Shown: positions 6,141 through 12,423 of the stretch, piece after piece
How the letters are laid out: each line of letters starts with the position of its first letter
How positions within the stretch are numbered: position 1 is the first letter of the stretch
NCBI GenBank assembly: GCA_043822885.1
Contig: JBDRBI010000057.1
Span: 1 to 12,423 of the forward strand
Reading direction: 5' to 3'
From: Aadella sp043822885
Lineage (GTDB): Bacteria > Omnitrophota > Gorgyraeia > Tantalellales > Tantalellaceae
DNA length: 12,423 nucleotides
The notes under the pieces: generated by a model
The model's input: only the letters and a program-made list of their open reading frames with translations
Told to the model about the DNA's origin: nothing
Databases searched by the model: none
Made by a program: the position numbers and the translations under genes

Positions 6141-7246
6141 AATCTATGCTGTACCATTCCATTGCCGTTGTATATCCTGCTAAGCCTGACCCTTTCTACC
6201 TGTTTAGGAGTTATCTCTTCATCAAAACTTCTTAATTTCGCCAGTTCAAACCCGTGTTTGACCGCCAAAGCCTTCATTTCTTCGACTTTTTCCAATGTAA
6301 GATTACCGCCCAATGAATAACTCTCATATCTGTCTTCCAGCGCCAGGATCATTGTTTCCGCCATGCATGCGTATGCCAACCCCGGAGGCAAACCGAAAGA
6401 GAAATGAAAATCCACTTTTCCGGGAGGCCTAACGACTCCCCCGTCTATTATCAGAACATCCGGACGTAACTTTTTTGACTCTATAGAGACATTCCTGGGC
6501 CGGGAAACGTCGCAAACAACCGCCCCTTTCTTCAGCACGCTTACATCAAGCAAAGCCAAAGGTGTACTGGTAGCGGTTATGATAATATCAGAATCCTTGG
6601 TAGCTTTGTATATATCCAATTCTATCTTGGTCTTAACTTTGGGGTATTTCTTTTTAATAAATTCCGCTAATTGTTCCAGTTTTGGCAGATGCCGCGCCGT
6701 TAACACAAGTTTTTTAGGGGAATGCATGGAAAATACGCGCGCGCAGATACTGCCAATATTACCCGTCGCCCCTATGATACATATCTGGGCTTTCGATATA
6801 TCTATCCCGACAAGATTGCATGCCTCTATCGTAGCGTCAATGGAAACCGCTATTGTATAACTATTTCCCGTGGTGACGGGAATGTCTATATTTTTTGCTA
6901 TAAGAGCGCCTTTATGCCCTACCTGTGAAGCATATGCCCCCAGCCCTACTATCTTATCTCCCAATTCCTCCGCGAGTCTTCCGCCTTCGATGATCTTATT
7001 TAAAACAACTTTACTGTCCAGAGTCAATATCTGCTCCGGCAGTAAAGAGACCAATATCATATCACCCTCTATTCTCTTTCCCGTTTTCGATCTTATTCCC
7101 GTCACCGTCTCTCTTTTGAAAGCTGGGAGCCATGTCATAACTTTTCTGACCAGAGAAGGCCGCTTGCTTTTCATATCCTGATCATTGAATCCCTCAGCGT
7201 ACAGATCAAGATCGAGCGGATGAAATATAAATCCGAATCTGCTCAT
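6134..7246 (-). CDS. Long-chain acyl-[ACP] reductase-like oxidoreductase (AAR family)
   Basis: A 370-residue protein closely resembling, from memory, cyanobacterial acyl-ACP reductase, which uses NADPH to turn fatty acyl-ACP into fatty aldehyde. It opens FGFIFHPLDLDLYAEGF. It has PVTTGNSYTIAVSID (123-137), a Rossmann dinucleotide motif IIGATGNIGS (157-166), VLTAR (181-185), and ACMAETMILALE (293-304), in which Cys294 aligns with the acylated catalytic Cys of the cyanobacterial enzyme. The C-terminal KHGF also matches. Its start overlaps the stop of the SRPBCC gene (ATGA) and its end overlaps HK1, so the three genes form one operon. No aldehyde-deformylating oxygenase is present, so the aldehyde is more likely reduced, oxidised or used as a signal or membrane lipid precursor. 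A shikimate-dehydrogenase-like oxidoreductase of other function is the alternative. Confidence 0.88.
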   Translation of the reverse strand: MSRFGFIFHPLDLDLYAEGFNDQDMKSKRPSLVRKVMTWLPAFKRETVTGIRSKTGKRIEGDMILVSLLPEQILTLDSKVVLNKIIEGGRLAEELGDKIVGLGAYASQVGHKGALIAKNIDIPVTTGNSYTIAVSIDATIEACNLVGIDISKAQICIIGATGNIGSICARVFSMHSPKKLVLTARHLPKLEQLAEFIKKKYPKVKTKIELDIYKATKDSDIIITATSTPLALLDVSVLKKGAVVCDVSRPRNVSIESKKLRPDVLIIDGGVVRPPGKVDFHFSFGLPPGLAYACMAETMILALEDRYESYSLGGNLTLEKVEEMKALAVKHGFELAKLRSFDEEITPKQVERVRLSRIYNGNGMVQHRLW

Positions 7247-7680
7247 TTTTTTTCCGCCTCTTTCTTTATTCCCAAAAGTAGCGCCCTAAAGGCCCTTCTG
7301 GTCTTTTTCTCTATTATGGGCCCGACAAATCTCATTAATTCCGGAGCTCCCCAATCAATATCAACCGCCAGTTGTAAATTTGTCCCGCGAGGCGCTTTTT
7401 TGAGTATCCACTTTCCCTTATATTTGGTGTAGTCACCTTCCACCATCTTGAACCGTATTTCCATAGCTTTATCAAAAAAAGTGGTCTCTTCTGTCCACAT
7501 AATACTCGCGCCATCAATACTTATATTCCATTCGGCGAGAACCGAATCCGCCTTTTTTTTCGTTAATCTTACATGTTTTATCCCTGATACAAATTCCGCG
7601 AACCGATCCATACGTTTCAATACTTGATAAACGTCCTTCTTATCTTTTTTGATCTGTACTGAGAGGTCTATTTTGGGCAT
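7243..7680 (-). CDS. SRPBCC / polyketide-cyclase-like (RatA/START superfamily) protein
   Basis: A 145-residue soluble protein with the small START-like fold. It has an N-terminal strand (KIDLSVQIKKDKKDVYQVL, 3-21), then DRFAEFVSGIKHVRL (25-39), a central beta sheet, FKMVEGDYTKYKGKWILKKAPRGTNLQLAVDI (77-108), and a long C-terminal helix (117-142). The GDY-x5-GKW-x7-GT pattern is typical of the Polyketide_cyc/RatA group. Such proteins bind hydrophobic ligands in a deep pocket. It is the first gene of the operon with the acyl-ACP reductase, with which it overlaps by four bases, and HK1. A role in holding or presenting an acyl or aldehyde compound is plausible but inferred. The promoter at 7733-7761 lies just upstream, and AAAAAGGA precedes the ATG. 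Confidence 0.82.
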   Translation of the reverse strand: MPKIDLSVQIKKDKKDVYQVLKRMDRFAEFVSGIKHVRLTKKKADSVLAEWNISIDGASIMWTEETTFFDKAMEIRFKMVEGDYTKYKGKWILKKAPRGTNLQLAVDIDWGAPELMRFVGPIIEKKTRRAFRALLLGIKKEAEKK

Positions 7681-7732
7681 AGAATATCCTTTTTAAACAT
7701 CGTCCTTAATATTACTCGCCTAGATTTCCTTA

Positions 7733-7761
7733 AGTATACTCAACACAACACCCTACGTCAA
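7733..7761 (-). promoter_or_regulatory. Strong sigma-70-type promoter of the SRPBCC-AAR-HK1 operon
   Basis: Minus-strand TTGACG (7756-7761) and TATACT (7733-7738) are separated by exactly 17 bases. Each box differs from the consensus by one base. Start of transcription near 7726 would give a leader of about 45 bases before the ATG at 7680. No operator-like palindrome overlaps the boxes. Confidence 0.75.
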
Positions 7762-7794
7762 ATGCAGATCCCCCTCCGTCCCTTCCGTCATTCC

Positions 7795-7937
7795 GTTATT
7801 GCGAGGAATAGTTGCGACAAGGACCAAAGGTCCGCAGTCCTCCGACGTGTCCTCCGTAGCCAGATAAAACATAAACAGATCGGCGAAGGAGGAAGCCGAA
7901 TAAAATCAAAATAGTTTGGCGAAGGGGGAAGCAATCT
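7795..7937. repeat. Expanded relative of the dispersed 36-bp element (copy C)
   Basis: The ends keep those of the 36-bp element (GTTATTGCGAGGA at the left, GAAGCAATCTC at the right). The interior is a different sequence of roughly 115 bases with its own small palindromes: GGACC AAA GGTCC at 7821-7833, and a TCCTCCGTAGCC region facing GGCGAAGGAGGA. It begins just after the Smr gene stop and fills most of the 260-base space between that gene and the SRPBCC operon. It appears to be a composite or a longer family member. No ORF in it looks real. Confidence 0.6.
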
Positions 7938-7940
7938 CTT

Positions 7941-8198
7941 CTACTTTTTCTTAAAATGAACGAACAAACGTCCCCAGTTTTTGCTATCCTTATCCATCCG
8001 ATGATAAAGCTGCCGAATATGTTTCTGTTCCAGAAAACGCAGAACACGTTTTTTTAGCTGCCCGCTCCCCTTTCCCGGTATGATCTCAACAAGCGTGATC
8101 CCTTTATCAACCGCTTCATTGATCACCCTATTAAGCTCCGCTTCAATAGCATTACCCTTATTAAATATATCATGTAGGTCGAGTTTGATCTTTGCCAT
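7941..8198 (-). CDS. Small Smr-domain protein
   Basis: An 85-residue protein that is essentially one Smr domain, as found at the C-terminus of MutS2. It shows LDLH (6-9), a helix with EAELNRVINEAVDKG (19-33), the beta strand TLVEIIPG (35-42) and the loop GKGSGQLKKRVLRFL (42-56). Smr domains bind or cut nucleic acids; here the usual GxG loop is present as GKGSG. Stand-alone versions are shorter than most annotated Smr proteins, so the exact substrate is unknown. It begins 21 bases after the stop of the 57-residue gene, so the two likely share a transcript. AAGGGGAGAAAGA precedes the ATG. The pairing with signalling genes seems incidental. Confidence 0.88.
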   Translation of the reverse strand: MAKIKLDLHDIFNKGNAIEAELNRVINEAVDKGITLVEIIPGKGSGQLKKRVLRFLEQKHIRQLYHRMDKDSKNWGRLFVHFKKK

Positions 8199-8219
8199 GA
8201 TGAGTCTTTCTCCCCTTAA

Positions 8220-8393
8220 CTATTCTCCAAACAGATCTTGTTGAAATTCCTTATTCTGACTTGCCCAATATTTATAAGCCCTTTTCATATCCTTTTTCTG
8301 ACGCTCATTCCCCCGCGCCATAAACTCATGCATCTTAGCGCTATCCTCTAAAATCGTCTTCCAATAAGAATAATTTTTAGGTTCCCTTTTCAT
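8220..8393 (-). CDS. Short basic hypothetical protein (57 aa)
   Basis: I do not recognise this protein. From the ATG at 8393 it reads MKREPKNYSYWKTI and ends QQDLFGE. It is hydrophilic, rich in Lys, Glu, Gln and aromatic residues, and probably helical; there is no membrane segment. The frame stays open upstream to 8528, but that part is encoded by the dispersed 36-bp element and a heptanucleotide array, so it is unlikely to be protein. I chose the internal ATG because GGGGAG lies 11 bases upstream of it. Its neighbour 21 bases downstream is the Smr gene, which suggests co-expression. No clear promoter is visible between it and HK2. Confidence 0.6.
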   Translation of the reverse strand: MKREPKNYSYWKTILEDSAKMHEFMARGNERQKKDMKRAYKYWASQNKEFQQDLFGE

Positions 8394-8417
8394 AACATAA
8401 GTTACTCCCCATGAATT

Positions 8418-8453
8418 GTCATTGCGAGGAGGCGAAGCCGACGAAGCAATCTC
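8418..8453. repeat. Dispersed 36-bp element, copy D (single arm)
   Basis: Identical over 36 bases to 133-168 and 3445-3480 and in the same orientation, but without an inverted partner arm. It is directly followed, one base later, by a heptanucleotide array. It lies just upstream of the 57-residue gene and could affect its expression. Confidence 0.8.
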
Positions 8454-8454
8454 T

Positions 8455-8489
8455 CCCAACTCCCAACTCATAACTCCGAACTCATAACT
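8455..8489. repeat. Heptanucleotide tandem array, CMYAACT type
   Basis: Five phased seven-base units: CCCAACT, CCCAACT, CATAACT, CCGAACT, CATAACT. It directly adjoins the 36-bp element at 8418-8453 and has the same length (35 bases) as the array at 87-121, which also lies close to such an element. It accounts for much of the gene-free space between HK2 and the 57-residue gene. Confidence 0.8.
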
Positions 8490-8523
8490 CTCTATAGGTG
8501 ACCTGCCTGCCCCGGCCATATGT

Positions 8524-8550
8524 CCCAAAAGAAGGCAGCCGGGGGTGCCT
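8524..8550 (-). terminator. Possible weak terminator after HK2
   Basis: On the minus strand a five-base stem (AGGCA with TGCCT) around a C/G-rich loop is followed by TCTTTTGGG. It lies about 20-40 bases after the HK2 stop. The stem is short and the T-run is broken, so function is uncertain. Confidence 0.3.
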
Positions 8551-8560
8551 CTCTACTTTC

Positions 8561-8602
8561 CATCCCTCATCCTTCGTCCTTCGTCCCTCGTCCTTCATCC
8601 CT
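8561..8602. repeat. Heptanucleotide tandem array at the 3' end of HK2, CRTCCYT type
   Basis: Six phased seven-base units: CATCCCT, CATCCTT, CGTCCTT, CGTCCCT, CGTCCTT, CATCCCT. The array overlaps the end of the HK2 coding region, including its stop codon, and encodes the charged tail RDEGRGTKDEG that HK1 does not share. Confidence 0.8.
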
Positions 8603-11098
8603 ATCTCTCCCGTGCATGATCTCACTCCACACAGGAAGCCTCACAATAAACTCAGGACCGAACCCCTCGATATTCCTCACCGAGATGCTCCCCTTGTTAA
8701 ATATTTCTATCTGTATCTTGCATATGTTTAGCCCTAGTCCCGTCCCCGTCTTTTTGGTAGTAAATCCCTGGTCGAATATCCTATCGATATTGTCTTCAGG
8801 AATAAGAGGCCCTTTATTCGCGAAATGTATATCTATGAACCTCGGATCTTCTTCATATGCTTTGGCCGAGATCTTTATCATACGTTTATCTCTTGATGAA
8901 AGCCCCGAATCCGTCATCGCCTGGTACGCGTTGATTATGAGATTGGAGAACACTCCTACCAATTTACTTTTGTACCCCGCCACGGGCGGGAGGCTTTCCG
9001 GGACATCCACTTCTCTTGGCGTATCCACCAGATTCTCCCAATATGTCTGATAATTCACGAAATTAAAACTCTCATCTATCAAGTCCGTTATCTTCACCGC
9101 TTCTATGATTTCTCCCACATCTTTAGGTAAGTTATACATAGCGTCGACCACTTTCTTTATCCTCTCCACCCCCTGCTGACCATACTCCACCATCTCTTTT
9201 AATACTCTCTCCGAATCCACTATCTTCTCCAGATTTATGGATATTGTTCTCACCAAATGCGCCGCTTCTTCCAGGGCTTTTTTGGTCTCCTTGTCTTCCA
9301 CTCCTCCCGCTGACGTTGCCATTTTTTCTTTTATCGCGAGGATCTTAGTGTTATACTCAGTCAATCTTTTATTAAATGACTCTTTTATCCTGCCCCCTTC
9401 TTCAAGCTCCTTAAACGCTTCATCCACTACCTTTATCTCTTGCATTACATTGCTCAATTTGCCGGGCAGCTTGGATATAACCGGCTCTAAATACATCTTC
9501 GCCTTATCGTACATCTCTTTTAACCTTACGCGTATCTTTGCGTAATTGTCCTTATAATCATTCATTGTTAAAGTAGTCTTCTGCATACTCCCTGAGATAA
9601 AGTTTAACGGGTTATTTATCTCATGTTTAGCGCTGGTCGCAAGCCGCCCTATCGCCGCGAACCGTTCAGATGCGATCAAGTCCACTTGTATAGCTCTCAA
9701 GTCTTCCATCGCCTGCGCGTTCTTTAAAGCAAGACCCACATTCGTGCCCAAAGTATCGAATGCTTCTATATCTTCATTATCATAAGACTCATTTGTAGTC
9801 TGTTTATCAAGCACCATGAACGATATCAGATCATCCCCGAAAAATGACGGGATCACTATATTCGCCCCCAGCGCGGCCATTTTCTTCTCAACATCTTCCA
9901 CCGTATACCCGTCTAATTTTACTGTGCTAAATTTAAGCTCGTCTAAAATTATAGATTTTCCCGTTGCCATAAGATATTGCGCTAACGACCCGATCTTAGA
10001 CATTGTTTTTATGCTTGTTGCCCCTTTGTTCAAATTTTTGCCGCGTTTCAATGTATACTTCGGCAAATTTCTCTCCTGCAAATACAAAACCGCGTTATCA
10101 GCCCCGATAAGGTTCTTTGACTGTTCAAGAACATGATCAATAAGCTCGCTTAATCCCCTCACATGCTTAATTTCATCCATAAAAACGGTTATAGCCTTAA
10201 GATACTTAAGCTTCTTCTCCCGTATCTTATTCTCCGCCTTTTTTTGGATGTAGAGATACAGGTATAGACCGGAGGGAGCCAGGATTATTCCGCATATGGT
10301 CGGCAAAAACCAACCTATACTTTTACCGAACCAATGCCCAATAAGAAATGGAACAAATAGAATAGGCACATAAACCAACAAAAACACCACCGTACGAACA
10401 GCCACGATCCTTATGTCCATAAGGCGATAACGAATAATTGCATAAGTAATTATAATAACGCCCAGAGAAATTAGAATATTCGCAAATGGAGGTATTGGTA
10501 TTCTGAACCAAAAAAAGTAATTCACAAAACCTGCAAATAATCCCACTGTTAGTCCCGAAAATACATACAAAAGTTGATATTTAAAAAGACCTTTACTGCT
10601 CTTCAGATTAGAAAGCATATATTTTATGCAAATAGCGGAACATAAAAAAATGTGAAGCAAATGTAATGGAAAAATCTTTCCGGCCTCTCCCCAACACGAA
10701 AAACCAAGGTATGGTCCAAAATCTTTTGAGAAAAGATTAGAATATACGCTTAATGCCAATAACAAGCTTATGAGGTAATTCAGGTAAATTATTGTTTTTT
10801 TGAATTTCAAGTCTAAAAAGGTGTACACAAAATGGAGTAAGGTACTTGGCATGAATATTACACCAATCATGCAGGTTCTAAGAAAAAATTCAGCACGTTT
10901 CACATCAGGAGTTATCAGTGCTAAATAATAAATAAGCGACCATATTGAAACAGAAAATGTAAACCATGAAAAAGTTCTACAAACCAACGATTTACGGTTT
11001 CTAATCTGCAGAAACACAAATAGACATAAAGTCGTTATAAAATTAAACAACAATGAAAAGGAATAAAATCCTATTGGTAAATTGCGTATTATATTCAT
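8567..11098 (-). CDS. 7TM-GAF sensor histidine kinase (HK2), paralogue of HK1
   Basis: An 843-residue membrane histidine kinase. Residues 1-222 form a seven-segment sensor with little resemblance to that of HK1. From IRYRLMDIRIVAVRT (222-236) onward the two kinases align almost end to end: two further membrane segments, a GAF-like domain (about 312-466), H box SAKHEINNPLNF with His492, a long helical insert, and a HATPase domain with N box FSNLIINAYQAM (717-728), NKGPLIP in place of the usual DxGxG, and GTGLGL (785-790). The last 11 residues come from a heptanucleotide repeat array. The gene starts two bases after the PilZ-methyltransferase stop, so the two are co-translated. The sensor-coding part is clearly more AT-rich than the transmitter-coding part. 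Sensor and enzyme may have arrived together and been joined to a resident transmitter. Confidence 0.93.
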   Translation of the reverse strand: MNIIRNLPIGFYSFSLLFNFITTLCLFVFLQIRNRKSLVCRTFSWFTFSVSIWSLIYYLALITPDVKRAEFFLRTCMIGVIFMPSTLLHFVYTFLDLKFKKTIIYLNYLISLLLALSVYSNLFSKDFGPYLGFSCWGEAGKIFPLHLLHIFLCSAICIKYMLSNLKSSKGLFKYQLLYVFSGLTVGLFAGFVNYFFWFRIPIPPFANILISLGVIIITYAIIRYRLMDIRIVAVRTVVFLLVYVPILFVPFLIGHWFGKSIGWFLPTICGIILAPSGLYLYLYIQKKAENKIREKKLKYLKAITVFMDEIKHVRGLSELIDHVLEQSKNLIGADNAVLYLQERNLPKYTLKRGKNLNKGATSIKTMSKIGSLAQYLMATGKSIILDELKFSTVKLDGYTVEDVEKKMAALGANIVIPSFFGDDLISFMVLDKQTTNESYDNEDIEAFDTLGTNVGLALKNAQAMEDLRAIQVDLIASERFAAIGRLATSAKHEINNPLNFISGSMQKTTLTMNDYKDNYAKIRVRLKEMYDKAKMYLEPVISKLPGKLSNVMQEIKVVDEAFKELEEGGRIKESFNKRLTEYNTKILAIKEKMATSAGGVEDKETKKALEEAAHLVRTISINLEKIVDSERVLKEMVEYGQQGVERIKKVVDAMYNLPKDVGEIIEAVKITDLIDESFNFVNYQTYWENLVDTPREVDVPESLPPVAGYKSKLVGVFSNLIINAYQAMTDSGLSSRDKRMIKISAKAYEEDPRFIDIHFANKGPLIPEDNIDRIFDQGFTTKKTGTGLGLNICKIQIEIFNKGSISVRNIEGFGPEFIVRLPVWSEIMHGRDRDEGRGTKDEG
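9697..9772. repeat. Near-identical DNA tract shared with HK1 (copy in HK2)
   Basis: Partner of 4727-4802, with one mismatch in 76 bases, including almost all synonymous positions. A second shared stretch, 52 bases with one mismatch, lies nearby over the H box (9622-9673 against 4652-4703). Confidence 0.7.
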
Positions 11099-11100
11099 GC

Positions 11101-12423
11101 TTATTCTTTCGTTAGAATATAGAAGAATACATCGCCGGTTTTATCTCTATCTTTTTCCACGCGAACATTCTTCATCTTCAAACTTTCAATAATTTCCAAT
11201 AAATCCTGTTCGTTTCTTTGACAAAAAGTCCAGTCGCAAAACCATTCAGGCGGAATATGTGAAAAAGAAAGATCTTTATCCTTATGTGCTATTATAAAAT
11301 GTCCTCCCGTCTTAAGCCCATTAAAACTACTTTTTATCATGGTCTTTAAGATCCTGTCACTAAAGTAATCCGCTAAACCTATACTATAGATTAGGTCTTG
11401 TTTTCCTCTTTTTTCAAAAAAATCTGTTTTCCTTATAAAACTCAGTATATTCTCTTCAAGAAAACTAATATGAAAGTTTTTTGGCGCATTTTTAAGTTGT
11501 TCTTTAGAAAAATCCAAAGCATCTTTATCCCAGTCCAAACAGTTAAAAAACACTTCTTTCTTTGTGATTTTCTTCCTATCCTCGGAACAAATATCTCTGA
11601 TCTCTTTGCATCCTCCACAGGCCAAGTTCAATATGTTTATTGGATCACTTTTTTCTTTGAAAAGTATTTCAATTATCTCTCTCAGTTTATTTTTTCTCTC
11701 TCTGACGGCATTAGCATAAGGGTTATTTAGAAAGGAAATGTCAAAATAATATCCCAGATCATAATTTTTGAGAGAAACCGGCATATTATCATAGATAAGC
11801 TCCAATGTTTCATAATCACCAGGATACCCCTTCGGTTTCGATAATCCCCTGTACATAATTTTGCTTTTAAAAACCCAGGCGCTTACAAGAGCCCTAAATA
11901 CGTCTTTTATCCTTAAAATTAATTTTTCGTCACTGATTTTTTTTCTTAAATCTTCACCTTTCTGAACAATCTCATGACTTAAGTTAGTTACTTTTTTTTG
12001 AATCTCACTTTCACAAACATCAATCTTTTGTAGCGATTTTCTAAGATTTATGAGATTTATCAAATAATCCCTTACCTCCTTGGCAAATACTAATATCTCT
12101 TTTCTTTTATCTTTATCTGATACGTTCTTTGCTACATATTCAAATTGCTTCGTAACCATGTATTTCCGTATTATGGCCAGGTCGCTCTTTTTAATTTTTT
12201 CTATACGAGCACCGCATAGAAACTGTTTTTTTTCATTATCTAGTTCACACCACATAATTTTGATCGGGAAAGAGACTTTTTCCCCGGAAAGTGTAACAGA
12301 TAAAGAGTAACTTTTTTTCTGCAGCACTTCACTACTAGAAATGCAAACGCCTTCCTCGCTTATATTTATTAGTCTTCCCTGAACACCTCCTGTTACCTTC
12401 GTGTCCTCTAAAACAAGTATCCT
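11101..12423 (-). CDS. PilZ domain + SAM-dependent methyltransferase (PhcB-like), 5' partial
   Basis: The frame is open to the window edge, so the start is missing; 440 residues are visible. A GTG at 12327 is not the likely start, because upstream codons complete a PilZ motif NISEEG (visible residues 20-25). The RxxxR half of that c-di-GMP site is at or beyond the edge. A helical middle region (about 70-185) leads to KPKGYPGDYETLELIYDNMP and PYANAVRERK. A class I methyltransferase fold follows, with motif I INILNLACGGCKE, acidic motif II NCLDWD, and DLIYSIGLADYF ahead of LKTGGHFII. From memory this combination matches methyltransferases grouped with PhcB, the Ralstonia 3-hydroxypalmitic acid methyl ester synthase. 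It is co-translated with HK2, as phcB is adjacent to the sensor kinase gene phcS. Substrate and c-di-GMP control are inferred. The region is AT-rich. Confidence 0.8.
   Translation of the reverse strand, partial: RILVLEDTKVTGGVQGRLINISEEGVCISSSEVLQKKSYSLSVTLSGEKVSFPIKIMWCELDNEKKQFLCGARIEKIKKSDLAIIRKYMVTKQFEYVAKNVSDKDKRKEILVFAKEVRDYLINLINLRKSLQKIDVCESEIQKKVTNLSHEIVQKGEDLRKKISDEKLILRIKDVFRALVSAWVFKSKIMYRGLSKPKGYPGDYETLELIYDNMPVSLKNYDLGYYFDISFLNNPYANAVRERKNKLREIIEILFKEKSDPINILNLACGGCKEIRDICSEDRKKITKKEVFFNCLDWDKDALDFSKEQLKNAPKNFHISFLEENILSFIRKTDFFEKRGKQDLIYSIGLADYFSDRILKTMIKSSFNGLKTGGHFIIAHKDKDLSFSHIPPEWFCDWTFCQRNEQDLLEIIESLKMKNVRVEKDRDKTGDVFFYILTKE

Noticed and set aside
7796..8047. Minus-strand 83-residue open frame
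   Set aside because: It overlaps the well-supported Smr gene in another frame and runs through the repeat element; no recognisable domain.
8394..8528. N-terminal extension of the 57-residue protein (start at 8528)
   Set aside because: The extra codons fall in the 36-bp element and the CMYAACT array; a ribosome-site-like GGGGAG precedes the later ATG.
8520..9050. Plus-strand 176-residue open frame antisense to HK2
   Set aside because: It is a shadow of a conserved kinase domain, low in complexity at its start, with no family signal.

Overview
The window looks like a chromosomal segment of a Gram-negative-type bacterium of moderate GC content. An outer-membrane TonB-dependent receptor with a signal peptide and a barrel-type C-terminal Phe shows there is an outer membrane. 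All recognisable genes lie on the minus strand. The mix of 7TM-GAF histidine kinases of the HEINNPLNF type, a tiny Smr protein, a DUF6580-like membrane protein and intergenic seven-base repeat arrays recalls uncultured lineages such as Candidatus Omnitrophota. That assignment is a low-confidence guess from memory.

Right part (12423 to 7941, reading with the genes): a PilZ-domain plus SAM-methyltransferase protein is cut by the window edge. Two bases after its stop begins a large 7TM-GAF histidine kinase (HK2). A short region of repeats follows, then two tiny genes, a 57-residue unknown and an 85-residue Smr-domain protein.

Middle part (7761 to 3624): a strong sigma-70-type promoter drives a tightly overlapping operon. 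It holds a SRPBCC/polyketide-cyclase-like protein, a homologue of cyanobacterial long-chain acyl-ACP reductase, and a second 7TM-GAF histidine kinase (HK1). HK1 and HK2 are near-identical in the transmitter half and unrelated-looking in the sensor half. Each kinase is translationally coupled to an enzyme that plausibly acts on acyl chains: an aldehyde-forming acyl-ACP reductase for HK1, and a methyltransferase resembling the PhcB (3-hydroxypalmitate methyl ester) family for HK2. My main hypothesis is a pair of paralogous 'lipid-signal synthase plus cognate sensor' modules feeding one shared output. No response regulator is visible.

Left part (3377 to 1): a cobalamin uptake locus. A DUF6580-like membrane protein, a candidate inner-membrane component, has its own promoter. 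Seven bases after its stop begins a full cobalamin riboswitch with a downstream intrinsic terminator. Next come an unusual three-arm inverted repeat and a BtuB-like receptor gene. The receptor is split by a two-base shift at a (GA)5 run, which may be a pseudogene, a phase-variable gene or a sequencing error.

The intergenic spaces hold two repeat classes. One is a 36-bp element with three identical copies and one expanded relative, which can form palindromes. The other is a set of perfectly phased seven-base repeat arrays, each with its own consensus. Two of these arrays touch the 3' ends of the two kinase genes.
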